Positions 55,377 to 64,000 of a stretch of 64,000 nt of DNA are shown here, piece by piece (positions within the stretch are counted from its first letter, which is position 1; every line of letters begins with the position of its first letter). The stretch comes from Enterovibrio baiacu (GTDB lineage Bacteria > Pseudomonadota > Gammaproteobacteria > Enterobacterales > Vibrionaceae), in NCBI RefSeq assembly GCF_004120195.1, contig NZ_SCHN01000006.1:434001-498000 (forward strand). The letters are read 5' to 3'. The position numbers and the translations under genes were made by a program. Below the pieces are notes generated by a model. It did no database searches. It was not told the DNA's origin and worked only from the letters and a program-made list of their open reading frames with translations.

Positions 55377-56643
55377 TGGTTTTGTTGAGTTTTTCTATCT
55401 CGCCCTGCACGTCTTTGATAGTGAGTGCTAACAATGGGTCAAACTGTTCGACCACACGCTTATCTGGCAATTCACCCGCCAACAACGTTTTTTCAATCTG
55501 GATGCAGAACTGTTGCATCGCGTAAGCGCCAATGTTGCCCGAGACACCTTTCATGCTGTGGATGAGCGCGCGCATGCCTTCTAAATCGCCCCTATTGGCA
55601 AAGGCTTGCAGCTTCTTGCCATCGGTTTGATGCTCGGAGACAAACATGCTCAGCACCGCATCAATGGCATCTGCATCACCCTCAAGCTGCTCCATCAAGT
55701 TATCGATTTCAAAAATAGCGCGCTCATACTGCACGGCGGCGTCCTCTATCAAACCGGTTTCTTCAGAGGACACTGCTGATACTTTTCGTGAAAAGTTAGT
55801 CGACAGCCTTTCGATTTTGTAACGGATCAGGATCTGCGCCGCAAGGAACAAAAACGCAATGCCGGATAGCATCAAAGTGCGATCGAGCAACGCGATGACT
55901 TGTGTTGTCCAATAGGTTTGTTGCTGGGTCATCGCCCTCACGAAACGATGATTCATAATACTATCAACATTTTCCAACTGCTGATTCAATCGCTCTAGCC
56001 CTGTGTACAGCGCGTAAATCTCCACACTCGTCGGTTTGCTTGAACGCGCCGCAAGCATGATCTCTAACTTGGAAATGTATTCATTAAAACGGTCTGCACG
56101 GCTGGTTGTTCTGGAATCATTGAGCCCATGCAATTCGAAAAGCAGGTAGCTCGTAATACTCTGAAACAACAATTGCTGTTCAACGGTAACCTCGGTTTCA
56201 GAGAGCAGTTTGAGCTTCTTTGTTACGTTCGATACGGAGTAAATGGAGGCAAGCAGATTATCGACATCTTCCACGAATGCATCGGCATCTAATAAGGTGC
56301 TTTGAATGTCGTTCCATTGATCATCTATCGAGTGAGATTTGGTACGCAGCAGCAGAAAACGGAAATGTTGAATTTCTTTTTCAATATTCGACAGCTCAAT
56401 TTGCTGGTTGAGCATTGAGGCAGAAACCGCTTGTCGTAATTGCTGCGCCGCATTATTGAGCTTCACAACATGTGTCGCGTGCTCTTTGACGTGATACATC
56501 TCTTTGTAGGTTGCAATAGCGTAGAAAAAAGAGACGAAAAAAAGCACCCATACCAACTTTGAAAGCCGACTCAGTTGAAGACGCTGGCTATTTCTTGTTT
56601 TTTTTCGACTGTTCAAAGCGAAAATGGATAGTGGTGATATCAC
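55366..56643 (-). CDS. membrane protein with C-terminal Hpt domain
   Basis: Unusual protein of 425 aa: TM1 at about 28-46, a helical periplasmic region (about 48-265), TM2 at about 272-290, then a C-terminal Hpt domain with LIHSMKGVSGNIGAYAM (His362). There is no kinase or receiver domain, so it can only relay phosphate. Its 3' end overlaps the hybrid-kinase gene, pointing to a split phosphorelay: kinase REC Asp765 to Hpt His362 to an unidentified regulator. The periplasmic part may sense a signal by itself or regulate the kinase by contact. Confidence 0.85.
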   Translation of the reverse strand: MISPLSIFALNSRKKTRNSQRLQLSRLSKLVWVLFFVSFFYAIATYKEMYHVKEHATHVVKLNNAAQQLRQAVSASMLNQQIELSNIEKEIQHFRFLLLRTKSHSIDDQWNDIQSTLLDADAFVEDVDNLLASIYSVSNVTKKLKLLSETEVTVEQQLLFQSITSYLLFELHGLNDSRTTSRADRFNEYISKLEIMLAARSSKPTSVEIYALYTGLERLNQQLENVDSIMNHRFVRAMTQQQTYWTTQVIALLDRTLMLSGIAFLFLAAQILIRYKIERLSTNFSRKVSAVSSEETGLIEDAAVQYERAIFEIDNLMEQLEGDADAIDAVLSMFVSEHQTDGKKLQAFANRGDLEGMRALIHSMKGVSGNIGAYAMQQFCIQIEKTLLAGELPDKRVVEQFDPLLALTIKDVQGEIEKLNKTIAS

Positions 56644-56807
56644 AGGGAATCCTTTAAAAAAGGCTTAGTTTTGTAAAATTTCACTTTCCTAAGCCATTAA
56701 TCTGCCAGCGTTAAAAATCACGTTGTAAGCATTTCTAGATATGCTTCTTTTAAGTTAGGAACTTTGCCCAACTTTGCAAATGTTGTGCGTGTTTTTGCAT
56801 AGCAGTA

Positions 56808-56836
56808 TATAAAAATAAAGCCGCAATAAGCGACTT
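56808..56836 (-). terminator. terminator of yejK
   Basis: On the minus strand AAGTCGC-TTATT-GCGGCTT (G-T pair) followed by TTATTTTTATAT. Confidence 0.7.
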
Positions 56837-56862
56837 CATTTTTACAGATAAATCAGCAAGAT

Positions 56863-57876
56863 TTACTCTTCCACGTTCAAACGACGCGTAAGTTGGTCGC
56901 GGAGATTGGGTGGAATGCCTTTGATGGTGAGTGTGTCTGTATCTTGATCGTAGAAAATGCGCTCGCCAAGCAGCATGCTGTCGAAGTTAATCGAAAGGCC
57001 GCCACCGCCACCCACAAATTTTGTGAGCTTACGCATGGAGGTTCTGTCTGCAGGGAAGCTTTCTTCCAACTCATAACCTTGCTCGGACGCAAACTGGTAA
57101 AAATCCACGCCTTGGTCATTCTTAGGAAGTTCGCTCGCCAATTCTTTTACAATCACTTCATCGCCAGATTGCAATTGGCCATTGCAGTAATCGTAAACTT
57201 GCTTGCGGTATTGCTGCTTTTCATCTTTTTCAAGACGCGAATCTGCGCAGTAATCTTCGACGGCTTGCATCAGCACCAAGTTTTGCTGCTTGGTGTCCAT
57301 ACCGACTTCGGCTTGCATGAAGTCGAGGAAGAAATCTGCCACTTTACGGCCAACACGGCCCTTAATGTAGGTGAGGTAGCGGTTTGAATCCGCATCGCTT
57401 TCCCACGTCGACAAATCGATACGGGCAGCGATGTCCATCTTGGCCACATCAAGGTAATCCGTTGAGCTGATTTCCAGATCGTCGGTGACTTTCATGCTGG
57501 CTTTTGATTCCAAAAGACCAATGAACAAATATTCCGTCGCCAGTGAACGGTATTCTGCCAATACCAAAACCCCTTCATCAGCAAAAGGATACTTGGCAAG
57601 TTCCGTCTTTAAGCGCTCTGCGGTTTGAGCAGAAAAGGTTAAAAAATCCATTTCTTGCTTGCGAGAGGCCTTTAGCCACGCAGATACGTCACTCTCCTGC
57701 GCAAATTGACCAAAACCTTTTCCGGCTTTTGCGTTGTAAATGCGGTGGATTTCACTGATTAAATTTTCCGTTGAAGGAGAATGGGTTAGGAGTTGATCGC
57801 GTAGCTGAACGACCAGCGAGTCTTCACCGTCTTTTTTCAGTTGATGAAGAATTACGTTTGAAAGCGTGAGGCTCAT
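56863..57876 (-). CDS. yejK: nucleoid-associated protein YejK
   Basis: Nucleoid-associated protein NdpA/YejK, 337 aa from the ATG at 57876 ([13 protein letters not shown]); a start 4 codons earlier is unlikely given the E. coli MSL start. Matches E. coli YejK throughout: [43 protein letters not shown] and the C-terminal [20 protein letters not shown]. It binds topoisomerase IV in E. coli and modulates chromosome topology. Divergent from yejL across a 76-base promoter region. Confidence 0.95.
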   Translation of the reverse strand: MSLTLSNVILHQLKKDGEDSLVVQLRDQLLTHSPSTENLISEIHRIYNAKAGKGFGQFAQESDVSAWLKASRKQEMDFLTFSAQTAERLKTELAKYPFADEGVLVLAEYRSLATEYLFIGLLESKASMKVTDDLEISSTDYLDVAKMDIAARIDLSTWESDADSNRYLTYIKGRVGRKVADFFLDFMQAEVGMDTKQQNLVLMQAVEDYCADSRLEKDEKQQYRKQVYDYCNGQLQSGDEVIVKELASELPKNDQGVDFYQFASEQGYELEESFPADRTSMRKLTKFVGGGGGLSINFDSMLLGERIFYDQDTDTLTIKGIPPNLRDQLTRRLNVEE

Positions 57877-57952
57877 AATTGAAAACATTTTAAGTCAGAC
57901 TAGAGTGTGGGGTATTATACGCGGCTTCTGTGAACACAAGACAAGAGTTTCT

Positions 57953-58171
57953 ATGCCTGTTACTTCTAAATATCAAGATAAAAACGTTGAACAGATCCTG
58001 AGTGATGTGGTCAATGTTCTTGAAAAGCACAAAGCGTCTACTGACCTATCACTGATGGTTGTTGGTAACATTGCGACAAATCTGATCAATAACAACTTGC
58101 CAGCCGCGCAACGTAAAGTGATCGCTGAAAAATTTGCTCAAGCTCTCGTGTCTTCAATCGATACAGAGTAA
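57953..58171 (+). CDS. yejL: YejL family protein (DUF1414)
   Basis: Small conserved protein of 72 aa ([20 protein letters not shown]), function unknown. The ATG at 57953 is chosen over a longer frame since it matches the E. coli protein and has AAGAG upstream. It contains [17 protein letters not shown], typical of the family. It precedes yejM by 54 bases; the trio yejK-yejL-yejM is conserved across Enterobacterales and Vibrionales. Confidence 0.94.
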   Translation: MPVTSKYQDKNVEQILSDVVNVLEKHKASTDLSLMVVGNIATNLINNNLPAAQRKVIAEKFAQALVSSIDTE

Positions 58172-58225
58172 TAAGCCGTTAATTCGGCTATCGCGCAGTA
58201 AGAATAAAGAGAAGAATTGGCCTTT

Positions 58226-60100
58226 ATGGTAGACAGCGGAAATACCTACAGGGATAAAGTGTCACAGCTTATCAGCTGGGGACACTGGTTTAGTTTTTTT
58301 AACATCATTGCAGCCATGTTGCTGGGCACGCGCTATATCGCTCAGTCGGGTTGGCCAGAAACCCTGCTTGGACAAACTTATCAACTTTTAACGTGGATAG
58401 GTCATTTCGGCTTTCTGGTTTTCGCTGTCTATATTCTGATTATCTTCCCTGCCAGCTTTATCATACCGTCGCAGCGCCTAATGCGCTTGTTTGCTGTGCT
58501 TGTAGCAACGGCGGGTCTTACAACGTTATTGCTGGATATCTACGCGTATCAAACACTGCACCTGCACCTGAACCCTTTGGTGTGGGAGCTGCTTTTGAGC
58601 GGTGAAAAGACGGACATGAACGCGCACTGGCAATATTTGTTTGTCGTCGTGCCCGCGATTTTCTTGCTCGAAATTGCCATGTCCGAATGGGTATGGCGCA
58701 AGCTGCGTAAACTCTCGCGCAAGCGTGTCGGTGTGCCTATCGCCACCGTGTTCTCGCTGTGCTTCATCGGTAGTCATCTGATCCACATCTGGGCAGATGC
58801 TTTCTTGTATAGCCCGGTAACAGCGCAACGTTCTAATTTCCCAATTTCTTACCCAATGACGGCAAAAACCTTCATGGAGAAATACGGTCTGCTTGATCGC
58901 AAAGAATATCAAGCACGCCGTGATGAACTCGGTCAGCAGGACAGCGAAGTCATCCGTTATCCTCTTGATAATGTTTCCTTCGCTTCCAACGCGAGCAGCT
59001 ACAATCAGAACCTTTTGGTTGTGATGGTAGAGAGCCTCCGTGCCGATATGCTTGATCCTGTTGTGATGCCTCGCTTGAATGAATTTGCTGGCAACAACAC
59101 CAAGTTTGAACACCATTTCAGCACCAGCAATGATGCGATGGCGGGTATTTTTGGTTTGTTCTATGGCTTACCGGGTAGCTACGCGCAAAGCGCGAGAACA
59201 GAGGGATTAAGCCCTCTGCTTATCGACACCCTGGAAGATAAAAAATACGCGTTTGGGCTTTTCGGCGCAGACAATTTCAGCAATCCGATTTATTACCAAA
59301 GCGTCTTTGGTAAACATTTAGACACCGCTCAGCGTTTTGACGGTGAAGCGTCGTGGGTTGCTGATGACCAAGCAACAGATGCCCTCAGTACGTGGGTCAA
59401 TGCCTCGGACACGAAAGCCCCTTGGTTCGCGTACCTCGAGCTAAAAAGCGTCACCAATTACGAGCAAGGCGGCGATTATACGCGTCCGTTCCAGCCTTCC
59501 CTTGATAATGAATTGGCGAGCGTTGGCGACCACACCGCGCTAGTGCTGAAAAACAGCTACAACAATGCCGCGTATTACGTGGATGAATTGCTCGGCGACC
59601 TGTTTGATTCCCTAGAAGCGAATGATCAACTCGACAACACCATCGTCATCGTGACGTCGAACCACGGAACAGAGTTTAACGAGACAGGTTCGAACAGCTG
59701 GGGTGCCAACACCAACTACAGCAAATATCAGTTGCAAGTGCCTTTGGTCGTGCATTGGCCAAACAAAGGGCCACAGGTGATTGACGCGTACAGTTCACAC
59801 CTAGATATCGTTCCTACCTTGATGGAGTCGATGTTGGCGGTAGATAGTCCATCAGAGCTTTACACCAGTGGTCGCAATATTTTTGAACTTGCTGACAAGC
59901 CACGCAAGTGGGTGCTTGCGGGAGACAGCCGAGATATCGTGGTGGTACAGCCGGACAAAACCACTGTGGTTGATAAATTCGGTAACTACCGTGTTTATGA
60001 CAGCAACTACAAGCAGCAGCCAGAAGGCAAGCCTCAACTGTCTGTCTTGATGCAAGTCATGCACGAGCTCAAGCGGTTTTATCACCCAGAAGAACAATAA
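58226..60100 (+). CDS. yejM: inner-membrane LPS-regulatory protein YejM/PbgA
   Basis: Membrane protein with five N-terminal helices and a periplasmic sulfatase-fold domain, 624 aa. In E. coli, YejM controls lipid A synthesis by modulating LapB/FtsH degradation of LpxC, sensing LPS in the periplasmic leaflet. The start is the ATG at 58226 (MVDSGNTYRDKVSQLISWGH), aligned with E. coli MVTHRQRYREKVSQ; a TTG at 58217 is an alternative. The globular domain retains NLLVVMVESLRADML and TSNHGTEF segments but not the catalytic residues expected of sulfatases, as in known YejM. Confidence 0.94.
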   Translation: MVDSGNTYRDKVSQLISWGHWFSFFNIIAAMLLGTRYIAQSGWPETLLGQTYQLLTWIGHFGFLVFAVYILIIFPASFIIPSQRLMRLFAVLVATAGLTTLLLDIYAYQTLHLHLNPLVWELLLSGEKTDMNAHWQYLFVVVPAIFLLEIAMSEWVWRKLRKLSRKRVGVPIATVFSLCFIGSHLIHIWADAFLYSPVTAQRSNFPISYPMTAKTFMEKYGLLDRKEYQARRDELGQQDSEVIRYPLDNVSFASNASSYNQNLLVVMVESLRADMLDPVVMPRLNEFAGNNTKFEHHFSTSNDAMAGIFGLFYGLPGSYAQSARTEGLSPLLIDTLEDKKYAFGLFGADNFSNPIYYQSVFGKHLDTAQRFDGEASWVADDQATDALSTWVNASDTKAPWFAYLELKSVTNYEQGGDYTRPFQPSLDNELASVGDHTALVLKNSYNNAAYYVDELLGDLFDSLEANDQLDNTIVIVTSNHGTEFNETGSNSWGANTNYSKYQLQVPLVVHWPNKGPQVIDAYSSHLDIVPTLMESMLAVDSPSELYTSGRNIFELADKPRKWVLAGDSRDIVVVQPDKTTVVDKFGNYRVYDSNYKQQPEGKPQLSVLMQVMHELKRFYHPEEQ

Positions 60101-60130
60101 AAAGAAGGCAGCCAATGGGCTGCCTTCTTT
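60101..60130 (+). terminator. terminator after yejM
   Basis: AAAGAAGGCAGCC / GGCTGCCTTCTTT stem followed by Ts, starting directly at the stop codon. Confidence 0.87.
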
Positions 60131-60183
60131 TTTGCTTCCTTATCCAACTGGTTGAATCACCCAGAGAAAATGAATAAAGACAA

Positions 60184-60212
60184 TTGACACATTAACGCTC
60201 TGTTCGTAACAT
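60184..60212 (+). promoter_or_regulatory. sigma-70 promoter of tRNA-Pro
   Basis: TTGACA at 60184-60189, a 17-base spacer and TAACAT at 60207-60212. The tRNA begins 15 bases later. Confidence 0.8.
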
Positions 60213-60226
60213 GAATTTCAATTAGT

Positions 60227-60303
60227 CGGTCTGTAGCGCAGCTTGGTAGCGCACTGTCATGGGGTGTCAGGGGTCGGAGGTTCAAATCCTCTCAGACCGA
60301 CCA
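60227..60303 (+). tRNA. tRNA-Pro(GGG)
   Basis: 77 bases with encoded CCA. The acceptor CGGTCTG pairs with CAGACCG, the anticodon loop ATGGGGT gives GGG, and D-arm AGCGCAGCTTGGTAGCGC and T-arm GGAGGTTCAAATCCTCT match the E. coli proL tRNA. A terminator follows. Confidence 0.96.
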
Positions 60304-60310
60304 TTCTTCG

Positions 60311-60340
60311 AAAGCCCGCAGCATAGTCGCTGCGGGCTTT
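60311..60340 (+). terminator. terminator after tRNA-Pro
   Basis: AAAGCCCGCAGC / GCTGCGGGCTTT stem with an ATAGTC loop and Ts. Confidence 0.88.
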
Positions 60341-60433
60341 TTTCGTTTAAACGCTACACGCCCCGTTTTTTCAGCGCGTTACGTTATAGTATTACGCGCT
60401 GGTTTTTCGCTTGATAACGCAAAGGTTGAAGAT

Positions 60434-61192
60434 ATGGATATCTCGATAGCATTTGGTGCGCTGCTCATCGTGCTGGGTTTTGTTGCAGGTATCATCAATA
60501 CCCTTGCTGGCGGCGGTTCAAACCTCACCCTTCCTGCGTTGATTGTGCTCGGTATGCCTGCCGAAGTGGCCAACGCCACAAACCGCGTGGGCGTGATGAT
60601 GCAAAGTGTTTCTGGTGTGGCGGGCTTTCGTCACCATAAGCGGCTTGATACCTCTGATCTCATCCCTATTCTTATCCCAACCTTGCTGGGCGGCGCTACT
60701 GGCGCTTCAGCGGCAGCGTGGTTGCCATCATCCATCATCAAACCGCTGCTTTTGGGCACCATGCTGCTCATGGCTTTTATCATGCTCGTGAAGCCGTCGT
60801 TGGTGACACCAGAAGAAGCAACAGACGTAAAGAAAGTCGCAGATACGCCCGCCTCATGGCTCAGCTTAGGCATCGCGGGGTTTTATGGCGGGTTTGTTCA
60901 AGCCGGTGTTGGTTTCGTCCTGCTGGCCGCGCTGTGCGGTACGCTAAGGTACGATCTCGTGCGAGGTAATGCCCTTAAACTGGTGTGCACGCTCGCATTC
61001 ACCGGTGTCTCCCTCGCGATATTCATTTGGCAGGATTTGATTCTTTGGTTGCCGGGCTTGTTGCTCGCCATTGGGTCCATGTTCGGCGCATGGATTGCGG
61101 TGAAATTTGCTATCAAGGCCAACCCAAAAACCTTGAAATGGTTCTTGTTCATCATGACCTTAGTTGGATGTGTTTTCGCCTACACTGCATAG
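60434..61192 (+). CDS. TSUP (TauE/SafE) family permease
   Basis: Membrane permease of 252 aa with about seven or eight helices. The family segments GIINTLAGGGSNLTLPALI, NATNRVGVM and the half-repeat GFYGGFVQAGVGFVLLAAL are seen. TSUP proteins export or import sulfite, sulfoacetate or other sulfur-containing and organic anions; E. coli YfcA is a relative. The substrate is unknown. Monocistronic. Confidence 0.87.
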   Translation: MDISIAFGALLIVLGFVAGIINTLAGGGSNLTLPALIVLGMPAEVANATNRVGVMMQSVSGVAGFRHHKRLDTSDLIPILIPTLLGGATGASAAAWLPSSIIKPLLLGTMLLMAFIMLVKPSLVTPEEATDVKKVADTPASWLSLGIAGFYGGFVQAGVGFVLLAALCGTLRYDLVRGNALKLVCTLAFTGVSLAIFIWQDLILWLPGLLLAIGSMFGAWIAVKFAIKANPKTLKWFLFIMTLVGCVFAYTA

Positions 61193-61432
61193 AATTAATG
61201 ACAATAAATCGCTTTTGCAAGCTACGTAAATGTGACCCCTAAAACCACTTCACATCTCTTTGTTATCAAAGAGTTTACCGTGATCACATGTCGCCCACCT
61301 CACCTGTGATATAAGTCGTATATGATAAATATTCAGGCATTTCTAATGCCAATAGATGTCATACTCAACCCTTACATCTTTTAGAAGCAAGATCACACTT
61401 TGAATTTAGTCGTGAAAAGGGAGTTGGCGGGC

Positions 61433-63040
61433 ATGCAAGCTTTAGACACTGCGTTCTGCCTCAGCGTGAGTGAAGCCGTTTGTCAGCAAAAAGACACGCA
61501 CTCTTTTTGTTTGTCGCTCGCTCAAACGCTCTCCAAACATGCCGATATTTCCCAACTCGAATTGTTTGTCGTTTCTGGCTCAGAGAATGGCTGGCACCTG
61601 CTCACAGCCATGAAAAACCAAGATATTCATGTTCATGTGCCTGCTATTGTCTTTAGCAAAGAATCGTCCACATCCGCTGAACAGATCAATACTTGGCTCG
61701 CGGCGGATAAACGCATCGATATTCTTGGTTCAAACCATTTACTGATCGATTTATCGGTGCGAGGCGACACCTTTGGTTGCCTAGCCATTCGCTTCTCTCA
61801 ACCCTTAGATGCGAGTTTGTATTCGACGCTGACCATGCTTTCGACCTTCATTGCAAGTTCGCTAGATGGCCACTTACAACATGACGCGTTAGCGCATGAG
61901 AAAAGCAACCATGATCTCACGCTGAAGAAGTGGCATTTAGAAGTCTGCTCGCAAAAAGGTTTGCTAGAGCAACTCCATATCTTGCACAAAATCTCGATGC
62001 GCTTATGGCATGCCCATTCCCTGGATAACATGCTCCACACAGCCGTTTACGAGTGTATTCATGCATTAGACTTTGACCGCATGGCAATCTTCTTGGTGAA
62101 TAATCGCACGGGGATCCTTCGGGGGACATACGGCACAGACATCAATGGTGTCGTGACTAACGAGCAGTGGTATTCCACCGCCATTGAAGAACATTATCAC
62201 GCGAAAAAGACACTCGACCGACGCCAACATATCACCATCAATGAGGGCACTCCGCTCTATCACGCCAATAAAGAGGTTGGGGTCGGTTGGAACGCCACGA
62301 TATCATTGTGGGACAGCGACCAAGCCATAGGATGGATAGCGTGCGACAACTTGTTAACGGGCACACCACTAAAAAGTTATCACAGTGAGCTGTTGAAGCT
62401 GCTCGGCGTGACCATGTCTCAACACCTGATCCAACGACATGCGCAAGACGATCTCAAAGCGCTTAACCAATCATTGGAACATCGCGTTGCAGAGCGCACC
62501 GCACAGTTAGAGAATGCAAATAAGCGCCTTAACCAAATTTCACGCGAAGACAGCCTAACGCAAGTCCCTAACCGTCGCATGCTTGACGAAAAGCTTGAAG
62601 AAGAATGGCGACGCGCAAGGCGCTATCACATGCCGCTGTCCATGCTGATTATCGATATTGACCACTTTAAGCAATACAACGACAAATACGGGCATGCCTT
62701 AGGTGATTTGTGTTTGATGAAAGTGGCAACTGCGCTGAGCAAGGTAGAACGACGTGCTGGGGCCTTGTTTGCTCGATTCGGCGGTGAAGAATTTGTTTAC
62801 TTGCTCCCAGGGTGTGACTCAGAAAGCGCTTCAGCCATTGCCCAACGCGCTTTGAACGCCGTTCGAAAACTGAAAATCATGCATGAGACCTCGCCTGTTT
62901 CGCCATTCGTTACCATCAGTATTGGCGGAAAGACCACGATCCCTGATAGAGCGAGCAATCAACAGCAACTCTTCATTGATGCTGACGTTGCTTTGTATGA
63001 AGCCAAGAGCAGCGGCAAAGATTGCGCGTTTGTCTTGTAG
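61433..63040 (+). CDS. diguanylate cyclase with GAF-like sensor domains
   Basis: Cytoplasmic c-di-GMP synthase of 535 aa from the ATG at 61433, chosen for GGGAG upstream (TTG 61400 and GTG 61412 are alternatives). N-terminal and middle GAF-like regions (about 1-165 and 190-340) are joined by a coiled-coil helix (about 350-375) to a GGDEF domain. The signature is GGEEF at residues 450-454, a catalytically competent variant. The RxxD inhibitory site is not seen (RRAGALF instead), so product inhibition is likely weak. No membrane segment; input may be a cytoplasmic signal. Confidence 0.9.
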   Translation: MQALDTAFCLSVSEAVCQQKDTHSFCLSLAQTLSKHADISQLELFVVSGSENGWHLLTAMKNQDIHVHVPAIVFSKESSTSAEQINTWLAADKRIDILGSNHLLIDLSVRGDTFGCLAIRFSQPLDASLYSTLTMLSTFIASSLDGHLQHDALAHEKSNHDLTLKKWHLEVCSQKGLLEQLHILHKISMRLWHAHSLDNMLHTAVYECIHALDFDRMAIFLVNNRTGILRGTYGTDINGVVTNEQWYSTAIEEHYHAKKTLDRRQHITINEGTPLYHANKEVGVGWNATISLWDSDQAIGWIACDNLLTGTPLKSYHSELLKLLGVTMSQHLIQRHAQDDLKALNQSLEHRVAERTAQLENANKRLNQISREDSLTQVPNRRMLDEKLEEEWRRARRYHMPLSMLIIDIDHFKQYNDKYGHALGDLCLMKVATALSKVERRAGALFARFGGEEFVYLLPGCDSESASAIAQRALNAVRKLKIMHETSPVSPFVTISIGGKTTIPDRASNQQQLFIDADVALYEAKSSGKDCAFVL

Positions 63041-63050
63041 CAGCATCTGC

Positions 63051-63133
63051 CTCTAGTCTCTAGTCTCTAGTCTCTAGTCTCTAGTCTCTAGTCTCTAGTC
63101 TCTAGTCTCTAGTCTCTAGTCTCTAGTCTCTAG
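63051..63133. repeat. heptanucleotide satellite (CTAGTCT)n, nearly 12 copies
   Basis: An uninterrupted array of the 7-base unit CTAGTCT covers 83 bases, starting 10 bases after the cyclase stop and ending before the shared terminator. It is perfect over its whole length, which suggests recent growth by slippage. It lies outside coding sequence. Confidence 0.95.
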
Positions 63134-63144
63134 GCATCATTGAT

Positions 63145-63176
63145 AAAAAATAGCGAGGAAAGCCTCGCTATTTTTT
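63145..63176. terminator. bidirectional terminator between cyclase gene and topB
   Basis: AAAAAATAGCGAGG / CCTCGCTATTTTTT stem with a short loop, A-rich and T-rich flanks. Confidence 0.88.
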
Positions 63177-63204
63177 CGTTCATGTCAGGCGCAGATACTT
63201 GCTG

Positions 63205-64000
63205 CTATTTGCTCGCTGCTTTCTTTTGATATCCCTTCTTCTTGTTTGAAAATGCGCGACCTTTTTTCTTCCTAAACGGAGAAGGACTTTGGGGTAATGA
63301 ACGCAAACTTTCAGGAACAGGCCCTTGTCGAACAGCGCCCATTAGCGCCAACAACTCCGACTCTAATGCCGTCATAAAGGGCTGATAAGCGCCCTTCTTT
63401 TCTGCCATGTCATGCAGCTGGCGTTCCCATTGTGCTGTCATGTCAGGGTAAGCCGCCTTTTCTGGCAAGGCATCAATCAAACCGCACCCAGAGGCTGTTG
63501 CCCGAATCTGTTTTCCTTCTCGAGAAAGTAGACTGCGCTTGAAGAGCAAATCCAGAATGCCTGCGCGGGTTGCTTCTGTCCCAAGGCCATCGGTTTCCCG
63601 CAAAATTTTCTTCAACGAAGCATCTTGTACAAATCGACCGATACCTGTCATCGCCTGAAGTAAAGTGGCTTCCGTAAAGTGCCTTGGCGGCTCTGTCATG
63701 CAATCTTTAATATCTCCGCGCTGACAGGTCAGTACCGTGCCTTTTTCCAGAGGTGGAACTTGGCTTTCAATGTCTTCTTTTTGTGCTGTTTTGTCGCGGG
63801 ATAACAGCACTCGCCAGCCCTGCGCGGTAAGCTGTTTGCCTTTGGCAATGAACTGCCCACCTGCAATATCAAAGTTCAACTTGGCTTCGGCATACTCTGC
63901 GACAGGGTAGAACTGCATTAAATACTGACGAGCAATCAGCTCGTAGACATTTTGCTCGTAACTGCTTAGCGCACTGCTGCTTTTTCCCGTCGGAATAATC
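63205..64000 (-). CDS. topB: DNA topoisomerase III, C-terminal part (cut by window edge)
   Basis: The frame is open to the window end and begins in the middle of the protein (reading IIPTGKSS...YELIARQYLMQFYP). It matches the TopB C-terminal half: the IIPT segment, GLGTEATRAGILDLLFKRS, and a basic Lys/Arg-rich tail (FRKKKGRAFSNKKKGYQ) that would bind DNA. TopB decatenates replication intermediates. About 265 codons are seen; the start and active-site Tyr domain lie beyond position 64000. An internal ATG at 63918 should not be taken as the start. Confidence 0.9.
   Translation of the reverse strand, partial: IIPTGKSSSALSSYEQNVYELIARQYLMQFYPVAEYAEAKLNFDIAGGQFIAKGKQLTAQGWRVLLSRDKTAQKEDIESQVPPLEKGTVLTCQRGDIKDCMTEPPRHFTEATLLQAMTGIGRFVQDASLKKILRETDGLGTEATRAGILDLLFKRSLLSREGKQIRATASGCGLIDALPEKAAYPDMTAQWERQLHDMAEKKGAYQPFMTALESELLALMGAVRQGPVPESLRSLPQSPSPFRKKKGRAFSNKKKGYQKKAASK

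Overview
The window looks like a 64 kb piece of the main chromosome of a marine gammaproteobacterium of the family Vibrionaceae (Vibrio, Enterovibrio, Grimontia or Photobacterium relatives). The clearest marker is a quorum-sensing locus found only in this family: luxU, luxO and a divergent Qrr1-type small RNA next to uvrB. An Rnf operon, sodium-motor protein MotY, two NhaC-type antiporters, a secreted chitinase and a FadL/VolA-like lipid module fit the same picture. The species cannot be named from the sequence alone. Nothing looks like a prophage, insertion sequence, integron or CRISPR array; the content is mostly core genes with some accessory metabolic cassettes.

Layout. 1-3.7 kb: two very small candidate genes and a large GH18 chitinase. 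3.8-6.6 kb: moaA-moaB-moaC-moaD-moaE on the minus strand behind a clear molybdenum-cofactor riboswitch. 7.1-12.9 kb: a LON-domain protein, a YvcK/YbhK-family protein, luxU-luxO, Qrr1 and uvrB. 13.1-16.8 kb: a four-gene sugar-acid cassette in two convergent pairs. 16.8-18.7 kb: a gene-poor stretch with a DnaA-box-like palindrome, then four tRNA-Asn genes in a 257-bp tandem repeat. 18.9-25.8 kb: rsxABCDGE and nth, then gloA. 26.5-32.6 kb: two tandem HD-GYP membrane proteins. 32.7-34.5 kb: motY and rnt. 34.7-40.2 kb: two FadL-family porins and a surface lipase. 40.4-46.4 kb: antiporters, grxD, sodB and asd. 46.7-49.1 kb: yjiH-yjiG and an M20 peptidase. 49.2-52.2 kb: a DctPQM TRAP transporter. 52.4-56.6 kb: a YgbA-family protein with an FNR-like site and a split hybrid kinase/Hpt pair. 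56.9-60.1 kb: yejK, yejL, yejM. 60.2-64 kb: tRNA-Pro, a TSUP permease, a diguanylate cyclase, a heptanucleotide satellite and the 3' part of topB.

How it fits together. Three themes recur. The first is signalling: the LuxU-LuxO-Qrr1 relay, two putative c-di-GMP phosphodiesterases, one diguanylate cyclase and an orphan phosphorelay. The second is sodium and redox energetics: Rnf, MotY and NhaC-like antiporters. The third is use of marine organic matter: chitin, lipids, C4-dicarboxylates, sugar acids and peptides. Most of this is well-known biology. The less explained items are the tRNA-Asn repeat with decayed tRNA 3' halves, the CTAG heptamer arrays, a dispersed palindromic intergenic element, the split phosphorelay without a response regulator, the HD-GYP proteins with a large insertion, and the small ORF/terminator unit upstream of the chitinase. 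I found no convincing wholly new defence or mobile system.
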